A stretch of 5,351 bases of DNA, taken from assembly GCA_009914645.1 (NCBI GenBank), contig VFLB01000111.1, positions 1 through 5,351 of the forward strand, given 5' to 3'. The stretch comes from Synechococcaceae bacterium Bin_79_3 (GTDB lineage Bacteria > Cyanobacteriota > Cyanobacteriia > PCC-6307 > Cyanobiaceae). Shown here piece after piece: positions 1 through 5,351 of the stretch. Within the stretch, counting starts at the first letter, position 1. Every line of letters begins with the position of its first letter. A program made the translations under genes and the position numbers. The notes under the pieces were generated by a model. It made no database searches. It worked only from the letters and a program-made list of their open reading frames with translations, and was not told the origin of the DNA.

Positions 1-47
1 CCAATCAGCAATGCAATAACCGGGCGCATTTAGATCTTTTGCTCTGA
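1..47. other. Edge of an unidentified neighbouring gene (ambiguous)
   Basis: Too little sequence is present to identify what precedes crtL. Three readings are possible. A rightward gene could end with a TAG at 31-33 (tail PISNAITGRI). A rightward gene could end with a TGA at 45-47 that overlaps the crtL ATG as TGATG (tail NNRAHLDLLL). A leftward gene could start at an ATG read from 29 to 27 (MRPVIALLIG), which looks like a hydrophobic N-terminus. The last would leave only 17 bases between two divergent starts, which is tight for two promoters. The TGATG overlap would explain why crtL has no clear ribosome binding site. I cannot choose between them from this window. Confidence 0.25.
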
Positions 48-1240
48 TGCAATCCCCTATTGATGTGCTCGTAATTGGTGCAGGTCCGGCTGCTTTATGT
101 ATTGCTGCTGCATTAGTGGAAAGAGGTTTACAGGTGCAGGGTTTGGCGCCCCATCATCCCGCTGAACCATGGCCAAACACCTTTGGTATTTGGGGCCCGG
201 AGTTGGATGAATTAGCCCTACAGCATCTGCTTGAGCATCGCTGGAGCCACTGCAGCAGCTATTTTCCTGAAATTATTAAACATCAATTTAATTATGGCTT
301 ATTTAATAAAGACGCACTTCAGAAATATTGGCTTGATCAATGCTTAGAGGCTGGTGTGCAATGGCAATTGGGCTCAGCGGCGCAGGTGGAGCATCATGCC
401 AAGGGCTCGATTGTTATCAGCGCTGAAGCCGAACATTTTGCTGCTCGCATTGTTATTGATGCCAGCGGCCACCAATCGCCTTTAGTGCAGCGTCGGCAGG
501 AAACAGTTGTGGCAAGCCAGGCGGCCTACGGAATTGTTGGGCGCTTCTCAGCGGCGCCAGTGCTGCCAGATCAATTCGTACTAATGGATTACCGCTCTGA
601 TCACCTAAGTGCAGCTGAAGTAGATAACGAACCAGCAACTTTTCTCTATGCAATGGATTTAGGGGCTGATTTATTTTTCGTAGAAGAAACCTCTCTTGCC
701 CTCGCCCCTGCTGTGCCCTATCAGCTTTTAAAGGAACGGCTGCTGAGGCGTTTAGCAAAGCGAAATGTAGAACCTGTTGAGGTTATACACGAAGAGTTTT
801 GCTTATTTCCTATGAACTTACCGTTGCCTAACTTGCAACAGCAGATATTAGCTTTTGGTTCAGCTGCCAGCATGGTGCATCCAGCTTCGGGTTACCTAAT
901 TGGAGCTCTACTGCGCCGCGCCCCAGGTTTTGCAGATGCAATTGCTGCAGGTATTGCTGATCCGGAGTTGTCTGCTGCTGTTATTGCAAAATCAGGCTGG
1001 AGGGTTTTGTGGCCCTTTGAGTTGAGGGCCAAACGTGCAATTTATTGCTTTGGTTTAAATAAGTTAATGCGATTTAAGCAGGAGAAACTACAACAATTTT
1101 TTGTTAGTTTTTTTGCTCTACCACAGCAGCAGTGGTTGGGATTTCTTACTAATAAACTAACTTTTCTTCAGTTGCTTGCGGCGATGTTGCGTTTATTTAT
1201 TAGTTCTCCTTTTGGGGTGCGCTGGGGTTTACTTCTGTAA
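47..1240 (+). CDS. crtL: Lycopene cyclase, CrtL family (probably beta-cyclase)
   Basis: FAD-dependent lycopene cyclase of the plant/cyanobacterial CrtL family, which closes the ionone rings of lycopene to give beta-carotene and, in some picocyanobacterial paralogues, epsilon rings; it is expected to act at the membrane. The 397 residues match the usual family length. Seen in order: an N-terminal Rossmann motif GAGPAAL (residues 11-17); PWPNTFGIW (about 42-50), matching the family's PWPNTYGxW; DASG (138-141), a second flavin-contact motif; FLYAM; VEETSL with E213/E214, equivalent to the FLEET segment whose acidic residues are essential in characterised cyclases; HPASGY (278-283); and a hydrophobic basic C-terminus typical of the family. 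The ATG at 47 is fixed by the flavin fold beginning five codons later. No convincing Shine-Dalgarno precedes it, though a TGATG overlap with a possible upstream frame could couple translation. Its last 41 bases overlap the convergent radical SAM gene. Family assignment is firm; beta versus epsilon product is inferred from overall resemblance and less sure. Confidence 0.9.
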   Translation: MQSPIDVLVIGAGPAALCIAAALVERGLQVQGLAPHHPAEPWPNTFGIWGPELDELALQHLLEHRWSHCSSYFPEIIKHQFNYGLFNKDALQKYWLDQCLEAGVQWQLGSAAQVEHHAKGSIVISAEAEHFAARIVIDASGHQSPLVQRRQETVVASQAAYGIVGRFSAAPVLPDQFVLMDYRSDHLSAAEVDNEPATFLYAMDLGADLFFVEETSLALAPAVPYQLLKERLLRRLAKRNVEPVEVIHEEFCLFPMNLPLPNLQQQILAFGSAASMVHPASGYLIGALLRRAPGFADAIAAGIADPELSAAVIAKSGWRVLWPFELRAKRAIYCFGLNKLMRFKQEKLQQFFVSFFALPQQQWLGFLTNKLTFLQLLAAMLRLFISSPFGVRWGLLL

Positions 1241-2216
1241 TTGCTCCGCTGCAGCTGCTGCCCTGGCCTGCTGTACAACCATAGCAATGATTGGCAGTAT
1301 TAATTTCATTTTCCGCTAGATTCTCAAGTGTAATATTACTAATATTTGGCAAATTTGCTTTATTTTGTAGTGCCAAAGGTAGATTTAGCATCTGATTGAA
1401 ATCACAATCGTATAAAGACCCATCCGCTGCTACCGATAACGTTGTGCGGCACATTAAGCCGCGTACACTGGTGGGGTTAAAGGCTTCTACAAGAGATTGC
1501 ATATACATATTTGTGCATTTCTTTGCTTCTAATCCATCAAGGAATCTAGCAATTGGCATGTTATTAAGCCCGATTAGTTGATCGAAACTTACGCCTTCCT
1601 TGTTTAATTGTTTGCGCCAGTACATTTGGTCGCAGCTGCTTAGTTGTTGAAGTGCTTCTCCGGGAGGATTACTCATTAAATTTAAAAGCAGGGCTGGATT
1701 GCCTCTGCCGTAGCCCAATTGGTTTAACTGGCGCAGGGCTTGCATTGAGGCCTTCCAGGTGCCGGCTCCCCTTTGCGCATCGGTATTGGCTTGATCGCAG
1801 CTGGGCAAACTTGCCACGATCTGCACCTGATGCTCCGCCAACCAAGCGGCTAAACCAGCAAGGGCTGGTATCAGAAGCACGGTGAGATTGCTGCGGTTGA
1901 TTACTTGGCAGCCCTTGGCACGGGCGGCTCGCACCAAGGTTTTGAAATGGCGGTGCAATTCAGGGGCGCCACCGGTGAGATCAACAACTTCCGGTTGCAA
2001 TTGGTTTATTGCCTTGATGCATTGGGCTACAACCGCATCCCCCATCTGGCTTGCCCCTTGATGTGGACCGGCTTCCACGTGGCAATGGCTGCAACTCATA
2101 TTGCAAAGTTTGCCCAGATTTAGCTGCAGCACTTTCAATTGCTGGCTGCGTTTTAAAGGTGCAGCAATTTTTTCTTTAAAGCAGGGCGTTGCCGCCAGGA
2201 TTATGGGGTTTGCCAA
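1200..2216 (-). CDS. arsS: ArsS-like radical SAM protein (arsenosugar biosynthesis)
   Basis: Probable radical SAM enzyme of the ArsS type (radical SAM domain plus DUF3641). Characterised members join a 5'-deoxyadenosyl group from SAM to methylated arsenic on the way to arsenosugars, normally downstream of the ArsM methyltransferase. Visible in the 338 residues: the 4Fe-4S motif CNMSCSHC (C38, C42, C45) inside a LNLGKLCN...HCHVEAGP context; TGGAPE (81-86), the GGxP-type SAM-binding segment; RSNLTVL; an AQRG motif; NMPIARF; then the C-terminal domain with CRTTLSVAADG...YDCDFNQML (C256, C271) and CYGCTAGQGSSCSGA (C311, C314, C322), which probably bind an auxiliary Fe-S cluster. The start is a TTG at 2216. 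It is the first standard start after an in-frame TGA at 2267-2265, it has GGTGGA 9 bases upstream, and it gives about 37 residues before the cluster motif. It overlaps the GH57 stop by 16 bases, so coupled translation is likely. No arsM is in the window, so the arsenic role rests on family resemblance. Confidence 0.85.
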   Translation of the reverse strand: MANPIILAATPCFKEKIAAPLKRSQQLKVLQLNLGKLCNMSCSHCHVEAGPHQGASQMGDAVVAQCIKAINQLQPEVVDLTGGAPELHRHFKTLVRAARAKGCQVINRSNLTVLLIPALAGLAAWLAEHQVQIVASLPSCDQANTDAQRGAGTWKASMQALRQLNQLGYGRGNPALLLNLMSNPPGEALQQLSSCDQMYWRKQLNKEGVSFDQLIGLNNMPIARFLDGLEAKKCTNMYMQSLVEAFNPTSVRGLMCRTTLSVAADGSLYDCDFNQMLNLPLALQNKANLPNISNITLENLAENEINTANHCYGCTAGQGSSCSGAITEVNPSAPQKEN

Positions 2217-3775
2217 TCGCTTGGATCCACCAAGGGGAATAAAGAATCTTCTTGTTCCAGGGCATCAAGCCAACTTTTTTCTGCTGCATTACTTAAATGG
2301 TTTGGTTTCAGTACTTCAATCAAGCGCCAAAATCGATTCAAATGGCGTTGAATTCGTTCTTTTGCTAGTTCTGTTGTGGTGCCAGCCCGCAAAATAAAAC
2401 TCCAATCAGAAGATTGAGCAAGCAGTAATTCCCTTGCTGCTTGGCGCAAATAACGCAAACGCTGCGGATTTTTTTTGCCTTGTTCATAGTTGCTAGCTGC
2501 CACCATGGCGAGGGATGCTCGATGCCAATCGGGCACCACCCAGGCATTGCTTTGGCTTAACCAATAGGAGTGGTAACCACCCTGCCCCCAGCTGGAGGGC
2601 GACGGACGACACACCTGTAATTCAACCCCACTGCTCAAGCTGCCTTGCAAGCTGACGAAATTAAGGCCTACTGCAGCGCCTTGCAGAAAAACCTGTTCAA
2701 GGAATTGGGGGCCTTCAAACCACCAATGGCCAAACAGTTCCGCATCAAATGGAGCCACCAATAAAGGGGGGCGATCAATTAATTCGTTCAATCCGCGCAA
2801 TTGCTCTAGGCGCGCTGCCACATAGCTGCTGCCATGACGTTTAGCTGTGAGAGCAGCAGCATTCGGCTCGTAAGGCAATTTTTTATTAAGGGGGCAGTGG
2901 CCGCCACTTACTCGTCTCAGCTTTAGCCCCAATGGTCTGCTGCTCAAGATGCCGGCGGCTTGCAGCTCGCCCTCTTCTAAATCCCAACCGAGATCGCGAT
3001 GAAATTCCCGATAAGAGCCATCGCCTGGGTAGCCATCACTGGCAGACCACACCGGCAAGGTGGCTTCGCTGTCGCGGCCAAAAAAAGCAACCGAGTTTGG
3101 CGAACAAATTGGCGCATAAACCCCATAGCGGGGCCTCGGCAGTGCATGGAGCAAACCGTGGGCGTCAAGCACGGCGTAGCGCAATCCCGCAGCTGCTAAT
3201 TGCTGATCTAAGCCTTCGTAATAGGCGCATTCCGGCAACCAGATGCCCTGCGGCTTTACGCCTAAAAGGCGTTCATGCTCCCTTACAGCAGTAAGTAATT
3301 GCCCCCGCACCGCCTCCACCGGATCCCGCAGCAAAGGTAAATAACCATGGGTGGCACTACAGGTAAGGAGATCGAGCACCCCCGCTTTTTGTAAAGCTGC
3401 AAAGCCACGGATTGGTTCGCCTCCTAAATCGGCAAAAGCCTGGAGTTGAAGCTGAAAATGTTGCAGCAGCTGGTTGGCTGCCTCTTCCTCTTCCGCTTGT
3501 GCTCGCTGCAATAAGCCGATGCGCTGCTCTAGCCAGAGAGGAAAGCGCTCTTGTAATAAAGAATCATTCAGCAGCGACAGCAGGGTGGGGGAAAGGCTCA
3601 TCGTGAGCCTCGGCTTAAGGCCATTGCGCTGACAGCGCTGCAACATGCCCAGAAGGGGCAAATAGCTTTCAACTAAAGCTTGAAAAAACCAATCTTCTTC
3701 AAGGGAACCAGGATCCCTGCTACGCACGTAGGGCAGGTGGCCATGAAGCACCAAGGCTAAAGCGCCAGCGGCCAT
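2201..3775 (-). CDS. GH57 family glycosidase, 1,4-alpha-glucan branching enzyme-like (DUF1957)
   Basis: Glycoside hydrolase family 57 protein of the DUF1957 branch, whose characterised bacterial and archaeal members are 1,4-alpha-glucan branching enzymes that transfer alpha-1,4 chains to alpha-1,6 positions in glycogen-like glucans; cytoplasmic, with no signal peptide visible. The 524 residues fit the family length of roughly 520-560. Seen in order: LVLHGHLPYVR with H11 and H13 near the N-terminus (family motif 1); GIWLPECAYY with E182 as the expected nucleophile; DGYPGD...YREFHRDLGWD (from about 247), a DUF1957 hallmark; APFDAELFGHWWFEG with D344 as the expected acid/base; SSWGQGGYHSYW; and SSDWSFIL (D457, W458) in the C-terminal helical domain. 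All expected catalytic residues are present. The ATG at 3775 sits six residues before the first strand and fits the family. It is the first gene of a leftward pair, with arsS overlapping its stop by 16 bases, and it diverges from leuA. Whether it branches, hydrolyses or only rearranges glucan cannot be told from sequence; some cyanobacteria also carry a GH13 GlgB. Confidence 0.87.
   Translation of the reverse strand: MAAGALALVLHGHLPYVRSRDPGSLEEDWFFQALVESYLPLLGMLQRCQRNGLKPRLTMSLSPTLLSLLNDSLLQERFPLWLEQRIGLLQRAQAEEEEAANQLLQHFQLQLQAFADLGGEPIRGFAALQKAGVLDLLTCSATHGYLPLLRDPVEAVRGQLLTAVREHERLLGVKPQGIWLPECAYYEGLDQQLAAAGLRYAVLDAHGLLHALPRPRYGVYAPICSPNSVAFFGRDSEATLPVWSASDGYPGDGSYREFHRDLGWDLEEGELQAAGILSSRPLGLKLRRVSGGHCPLNKKLPYEPNAAALTAKRHGSSYVAARLEQLRGLNELIDRPPLLVAPFDAELFGHWWFEGPQFLEQVFLQGAAVGLNFVSLQGSLSSGVELQVCRPSPSSWGQGGYHSYWLSQSNAWVVPDWHRASLAMVAASNYEQGKKNPQRLRYLRQAARELLLAQSSDWSFILRAGTTTELAKERIQRHLNRFWRLIEVLKPNHLSNAAEKSWLDALEQEDSLFPLVDPSDWQTP
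2226..2231 (-). promoter_or_regulatory. Ribosome binding site for the arsS TTG start
   Basis: On the minus strand GGTGGA lies 9 bases before the TTG codon at 2216-2214, inside the last codons of the GH57 gene. It is a one-mismatch relative of GGAGGA at a workable spacing. This supports the TTG over the next in-frame candidates (TTG at codon 27 and GTG at codon 29), which would remove sequence leading into the radical SAM core. Confidence 0.45.
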
Positions 3776-3777
3776 GG

Positions 3778-3787
3778 TTATCTATAA
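3778..3787. promoter_or_regulatory. Two-way -10-like palindrome TTATCTATAA
   Basis: The inverted repeat TTAT-CT-ATAA offers -10-like hexamers on both strands: TATAAG (3783-3788) toward leuA and TATAGA (read from 3786 to 3781) toward GH57. A rightward start about 7 bases downstream would give a leuA leader of roughly 75 bases. A leftward start would fall almost on the GH57 ATG, giving a leaderless or nearly leaderless mRNA. No -35 match supports either, so this is only a candidate. Confidence 0.3.
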
Positions 3788-3841
3788 GTACTTTCAGTTT
3801 ACGGCCCCCCCGGCAGTTCTTAGAGTTGCAACAGAGCTAAA

Positions 3842-3849
3842 TAAGGAGG
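3842..3849 (+). promoter_or_regulatory. Strong but distant Shine-Dalgarno of leuA
   Basis: TAAGGAGG is a full 8-base match to the usual 16S anti-Shine-Dalgarno, the strongest in the window, whereas the other genes here have weak or no such sites. It ends 22 bases before the leuA ATG at 3872, well beyond the usual 5-10 bases. The TAA inside it is also the in-frame stop that closes the leuA frame upstream, so the leuA start cannot be moved past this point. Confidence 0.75.
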
Positions 3850-3850
3850 A

Positions 3851-3863
3851 CGCGGTTTCCGCG
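3851..3863 (+). promoter_or_regulatory. Perfect GC hairpin between Shine-Dalgarno and leuA start
   Basis: CGCGG-TTT-CCGCG forms a 5-bp all-GC stem with a three-base loop. It begins one base after the TAAGGAGG site and ends immediately before an ATG at 3864. If folded, it removes 13 bases from the path, so the effective spacing from the Shine-Dalgarno to the leuA ATG falls from 22 to about 9 bases, which is in the normal range. The stem has no T-run after it and is not a terminator. The inverted repeat is seen directly; its role in initiation is inferred. Confidence 0.6.
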
Positions 3864-3872
3864 ATGCGCTGA
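3864..3872 (+). CDS. Two-codon minicistron (Met-Arg-stop) overlapping leuA
   Basis: ATG CGC TGA directly follows the hairpin, and its stop overlaps the leuA start as TGATG. With the hairpin open, the strong Shine-Dalgarno is 14 bases from this ATG, closer than it is to leuA. Ribosomes could therefore start here, stop after one arginine codon and restart at leuA. It could equally be a chance ATG. No protein product of interest is expected; any role would be regulatory. Confidence 0.25.
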   Translation: MR

Positions 3873-5351
3873 TGGCTAAGGATCCAGGCCGAGTTCTGAT
3901 TTTTGATACCACCCTTAGGGATGGGGAGCAATCTCCTGGCGCCAGCTTGAATCTGGATGAAAAGCTCGCCATTGCCCAGCAACTAGCCCGTTTGGGAGTT
4001 GACGTTATCGAAGCAGGCTTTCCTTTTGCTAGCCCTGGCGATTTTGATGCTGTGCAGCGCATTGCCAGCAATGTTGGCAGCGCAAATGGGCCCATAATTT
4101 GCGGCTTAGCCAGAGCCACTAAAGGTGATATCAAAGCCTGCGCAGACGCTGTGGCGCCCGCCGTTCGCCGCCGCATTCACACTTTTCTTGCCACCAGCGA
4201 CATCCACTTGGAACATAAGTTGCGTAAAAGCCGAGCTGAGGTGCTCGCGATTGTGCCTGAAATGGTGGCTTATGCCCGTTCCTTTGTGGAGGATGTTGAA
4301 TTTTCTTGTGAAGATGCCGGCCGCAGTGATCCTGAATTTATGTATGAAGTAATTGAAGCAGCAATCTCTGCTGGAGCTAGCACCATCAATATTCCAGATA
4401 CTGTTGGTTATTCAACCCCAGGTGAATTTGGCGCCTTAATTGATGGCATAAATAATCATGTGCCAAATATTCAAGATGCGGTAATTTCTGTGCACGGTCA
4501 TAATGATCTTGGTTTAGCGGTAGCTAATTTCCTTGAAGCTATTAAGTATGGTGCCCGGCAATTGGAGTGCACAATTAACGGAATTGGAGAAAGGGCTGGA
4601 AATGCATCTTTAGAAGAATTAGTGATGGCACTACATGTAAGAAGGTCATATTACAATCCATTTTTGGGAAGGGAAGTAACTAGCCAGGAGCCAATTACTG
4701 CAATTCGCACTGAAGAGATTTATAAAACCTCTCGTTTGGTAAGCAACCTCACTGGCATGGCGGTGCAGCCAAATAAAGCGATTGTGGGGGCGAACGCATT
4801 TGCCCACGAAAGTGGAATTCATCAAGATGGTGTTTTGAAAAATCGCCTCACTTACGAAATTATTGATGCCCGCACCATCGGACTCACCGATAACCGCATC
4901 AGTCTTGGTAAATTGAGTGGTCGCAGCGCTGTGCGCGCTCGCCTTGAGGAACTTGGATATACGCTTCAAGGTGATGATTTGGATGATGCATTTGCGCGGT
5001 TTAAAGAATTAGCTGATCGCAAGCGTGAAATTACCGATCGCGATTTAGAAGCAATTGTTAGTGATCACACTCAACAGTTGGAGGCCTGCTATCAATTGAT
5101 TGGGGTGCAGGTGAGCTGCGGCACTAATCTGCAACCCACCGCCACGGTTACTTTGAGCAGCGTCAATGGTGAGCAGCGCACTGTGGCTTCTATTGGCACC
5201 GGCCCCGTTGATGCTGTGTGCCAGGCCTTAAACCAATTGGTACAGGTGCCCAATGAACTGGTGGAATTTTCGGTGAAATCAGTTACTGAAGGCATTGATG
5301 CCATGGGTGAAGTAACAATTAGGTTGCGCCATGAGGGGCGTTTGTATTCAG
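3872..5351 (+). CDS. leuA: 2-isopropylmalate synthase LeuA (3' end outside window)
   Basis: Catalyses the first committed step of leucine synthesis: acetyl-CoA plus 2-oxoisovalerate gives 2-isopropylmalate, in the cytoplasm, normally with leucine feedback inhibition. The 493 codons present cover nearly the whole protein; roughly 45 residues are probably missing, given a usual length near 540. Seen: an HMGL-like TIM barrel opening with [12 protein letters not shown] (R16, D17), [17 protein letters not shown] with metal-binding H208 and H210, NGIGERAGN (236-244) supplying another metal ligand, and HESGIHQDG (312-320) in the linker. The C-terminal regulatory dimer domain starts near residue 400, with [13 protein letters not shown] and GTGPVDAV. 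The ATG at 3872 is the only standard start between the in-frame TAA at 3842 and the DTTLRDGE core, and the N-terminus [12 protein letters not shown] matches the picocyanobacterial form I know. It diverges from the GH57 gene. The frame is intact, and the start region is unusual (distant Shine-Dalgarno, hairpin, minicistron). Confidence 0.96.
   Translation, partial: MAKDPGRVLIFDTTLRDGEQSPGASLNLDEKLAIAQQLARLGVDVIEAGFPFASPGDFDAVQRIASNVGSANGPIICGLARATKGDIKACADAVAPAVRRRIHTFLATSDIHLEHKLRKSRAEVLAIVPEMVAYARSFVEDVEFSCEDAGRSDPEFMYEVIEAAISAGASTINIPDTVGYSTPGEFGALIDGINNHVPNIQDAVISVHGHNDLGLAVANFLEAIKYGARQLECTINGIGERAGNASLEELVMALHVRRSYYNPFLGREVTSQEPITAIRTEEIYKTSRLVSNLTGMAVQPNKAIVGANAFAHESGIHQDGVLKNRLTYEIIDARTIGLTDNRISLGKLSGRSAVRARLEELGYTLQGDDLDDAFARFKELADRKREITDRDLEAIVSDHTQQLEACYQLIGVQVSCGTNLQPTATVTLSSVNGEQRTVASIGTGPVDAVCQALNQLVQVPNELVEFSVKSVTEGIDAMGEVTIRLRHEGRLYS

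Larger units (their letters stand above)
3776..3871. promoter_or_regulatory. Divergent intergenic region between the GH57 gene and leuA
   Basis: These 96 bases must hold the start signals for both the leftward GH57-arsS pair and leuA unless transcription comes from further away. The GH57-proximal end is AT-rich and contains the -10-like palindrome listed separately. The middle holds a run of seven C (3805-3811) flanked by GG, and an 8-base palindrome GTTGCAAC (3825-3832) that could be a small operator. The leuA-proximal end holds the Shine-Dalgarno, the hairpin and a two-codon ORF. I see no leucine-rich leader peptide, so classical leu attenuation is not supported. I found no convincing -35 box on either strand. 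Confidence 0.5.

Noticed and set aside
453..758. 101-codon minus-strand ORF inside crtL
   Set aside because: It is fully antisense to a well-supported cyclase, has no recognisable motif, and its composition follows the codons of crtL.
1249..1262. Palindromic GCTGCAGC cluster just after crtL as a terminator
   Set aside because: It lies in the arsS coding frame (C-terminal cysteine region), has almost no loop and no following T-run.
2991..3002. Possible HIP1 element near GATCGCGATG (similar GATCGCGATT near 5036)
   Set aside because: Neither matches GCGATCGC; the bases are shifted, and both lie in ordinary coding sequence.
2932..3294. 120-codon plus-strand ORF inside the GH57 gene
   Set aside because: Rich in Arg, Pro and Ala, as expected for an antisense shadow of GC-rich coding sequence; the GH57 frame carries all the conserved motifs.
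3805..3811. Run of seven C in the intergenic region
   Set aside because: Could be a phase-variable tract, but it is short, outside any reading frame and not placed in a recognisable promoter spacer, so there is no support for switching.
3817..3847. TTCTTA (3817-3822) pairing with TAAGGA (3842-3847) to hide the Shine-Dalgarno
   Set aside because: Only six pairs including one G-U, with a 19-base loop and no extension on either side; too weak to claim.
3776..3871. Leucine-rich leader peptide or attenuator before leuA
   Set aside because: No ATG-started frame with leucine codons exists in the region, and no hairpin is followed by a T-run.
3820..4176. 118-codon minus-strand ORF over the leuA 5' end
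   Set aside because: Antisense to the LeuA active-site region and would run through the leuA leader; low-complexity Ala/Ser composition with no domain.
4646..4969. 107-codon minus-strand ORF inside leuA
   Set aside because: Antisense shadow of conserved LeuA sequence, including HESGIHQDG, with no recognisable features.

Overview
The window looks like chromosomal DNA of an alpha-cyanobacterium of the Synechococcus/Cyanobium/Prochlorococcus type. The evidence is a plant-like CrtL lycopene cyclase, a LeuA whose N-terminus ([19 protein letters not shown]) resembles that of picocyanobacterial 2-isopropylmalate synthases, a cyanobacterial-type GH57/DUF1957 glycosidase, and the lack of any HIP1 octamer (GCGATCGC), which is abundant in many other cyanobacteria. 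Base composition is moderate, with AT-rich patches inside genes. Species was not determined, and no database was searched.

Layout. A crtL-type lycopene cyclase gene runs rightward from 47 to 1240. It meets, tail to tail, a leftward two-gene unit made of a GH57 glucan-branching-enzyme-like gene (3775 to 2201) followed by an ArsS-like radical SAM gene (2216 to 1200). The two leftward genes overlap by 16 bases. The 3' ends of arsS and crtL overlap by 41 bases, leaving no room for a terminator between them. A 96-base divergent intergenic region (3776-3871) separates the GH57 gene from leuA, which runs rightward and is cut by the window end after 493 codons. Coding density is very high, and no stretch over 300 bases lacks a gene. 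I saw no RNA genes, CRISPR arrays, insertion sequences or long repeats.

Functions. The genes do not form one obvious pathway: carotenoid ring formation (crtL), probable arsenosugar synthesis (arsS), alpha-glucan/glycogen branching (GH57) and the first committed step of leucine synthesis (leuA). The overlap and shared strand suggest that GH57 and arsS are co-transcribed and probably translationally coupled.

The most unusual feature is the leuA translation start. A near-perfect Shine-Dalgarno (TAAGGAGG) lies 22 bases from the ATG, too far to work in linear form. Exactly between them is a perfect 5-bp GC hairpin, plus a two-codon ORF that overlaps the leuA ATG. Folding the hairpin would shorten the spacing to about 9 bases. 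This is the best candidate here for an undescribed regulatory arrangement; the coding genes themselves belong to known families.
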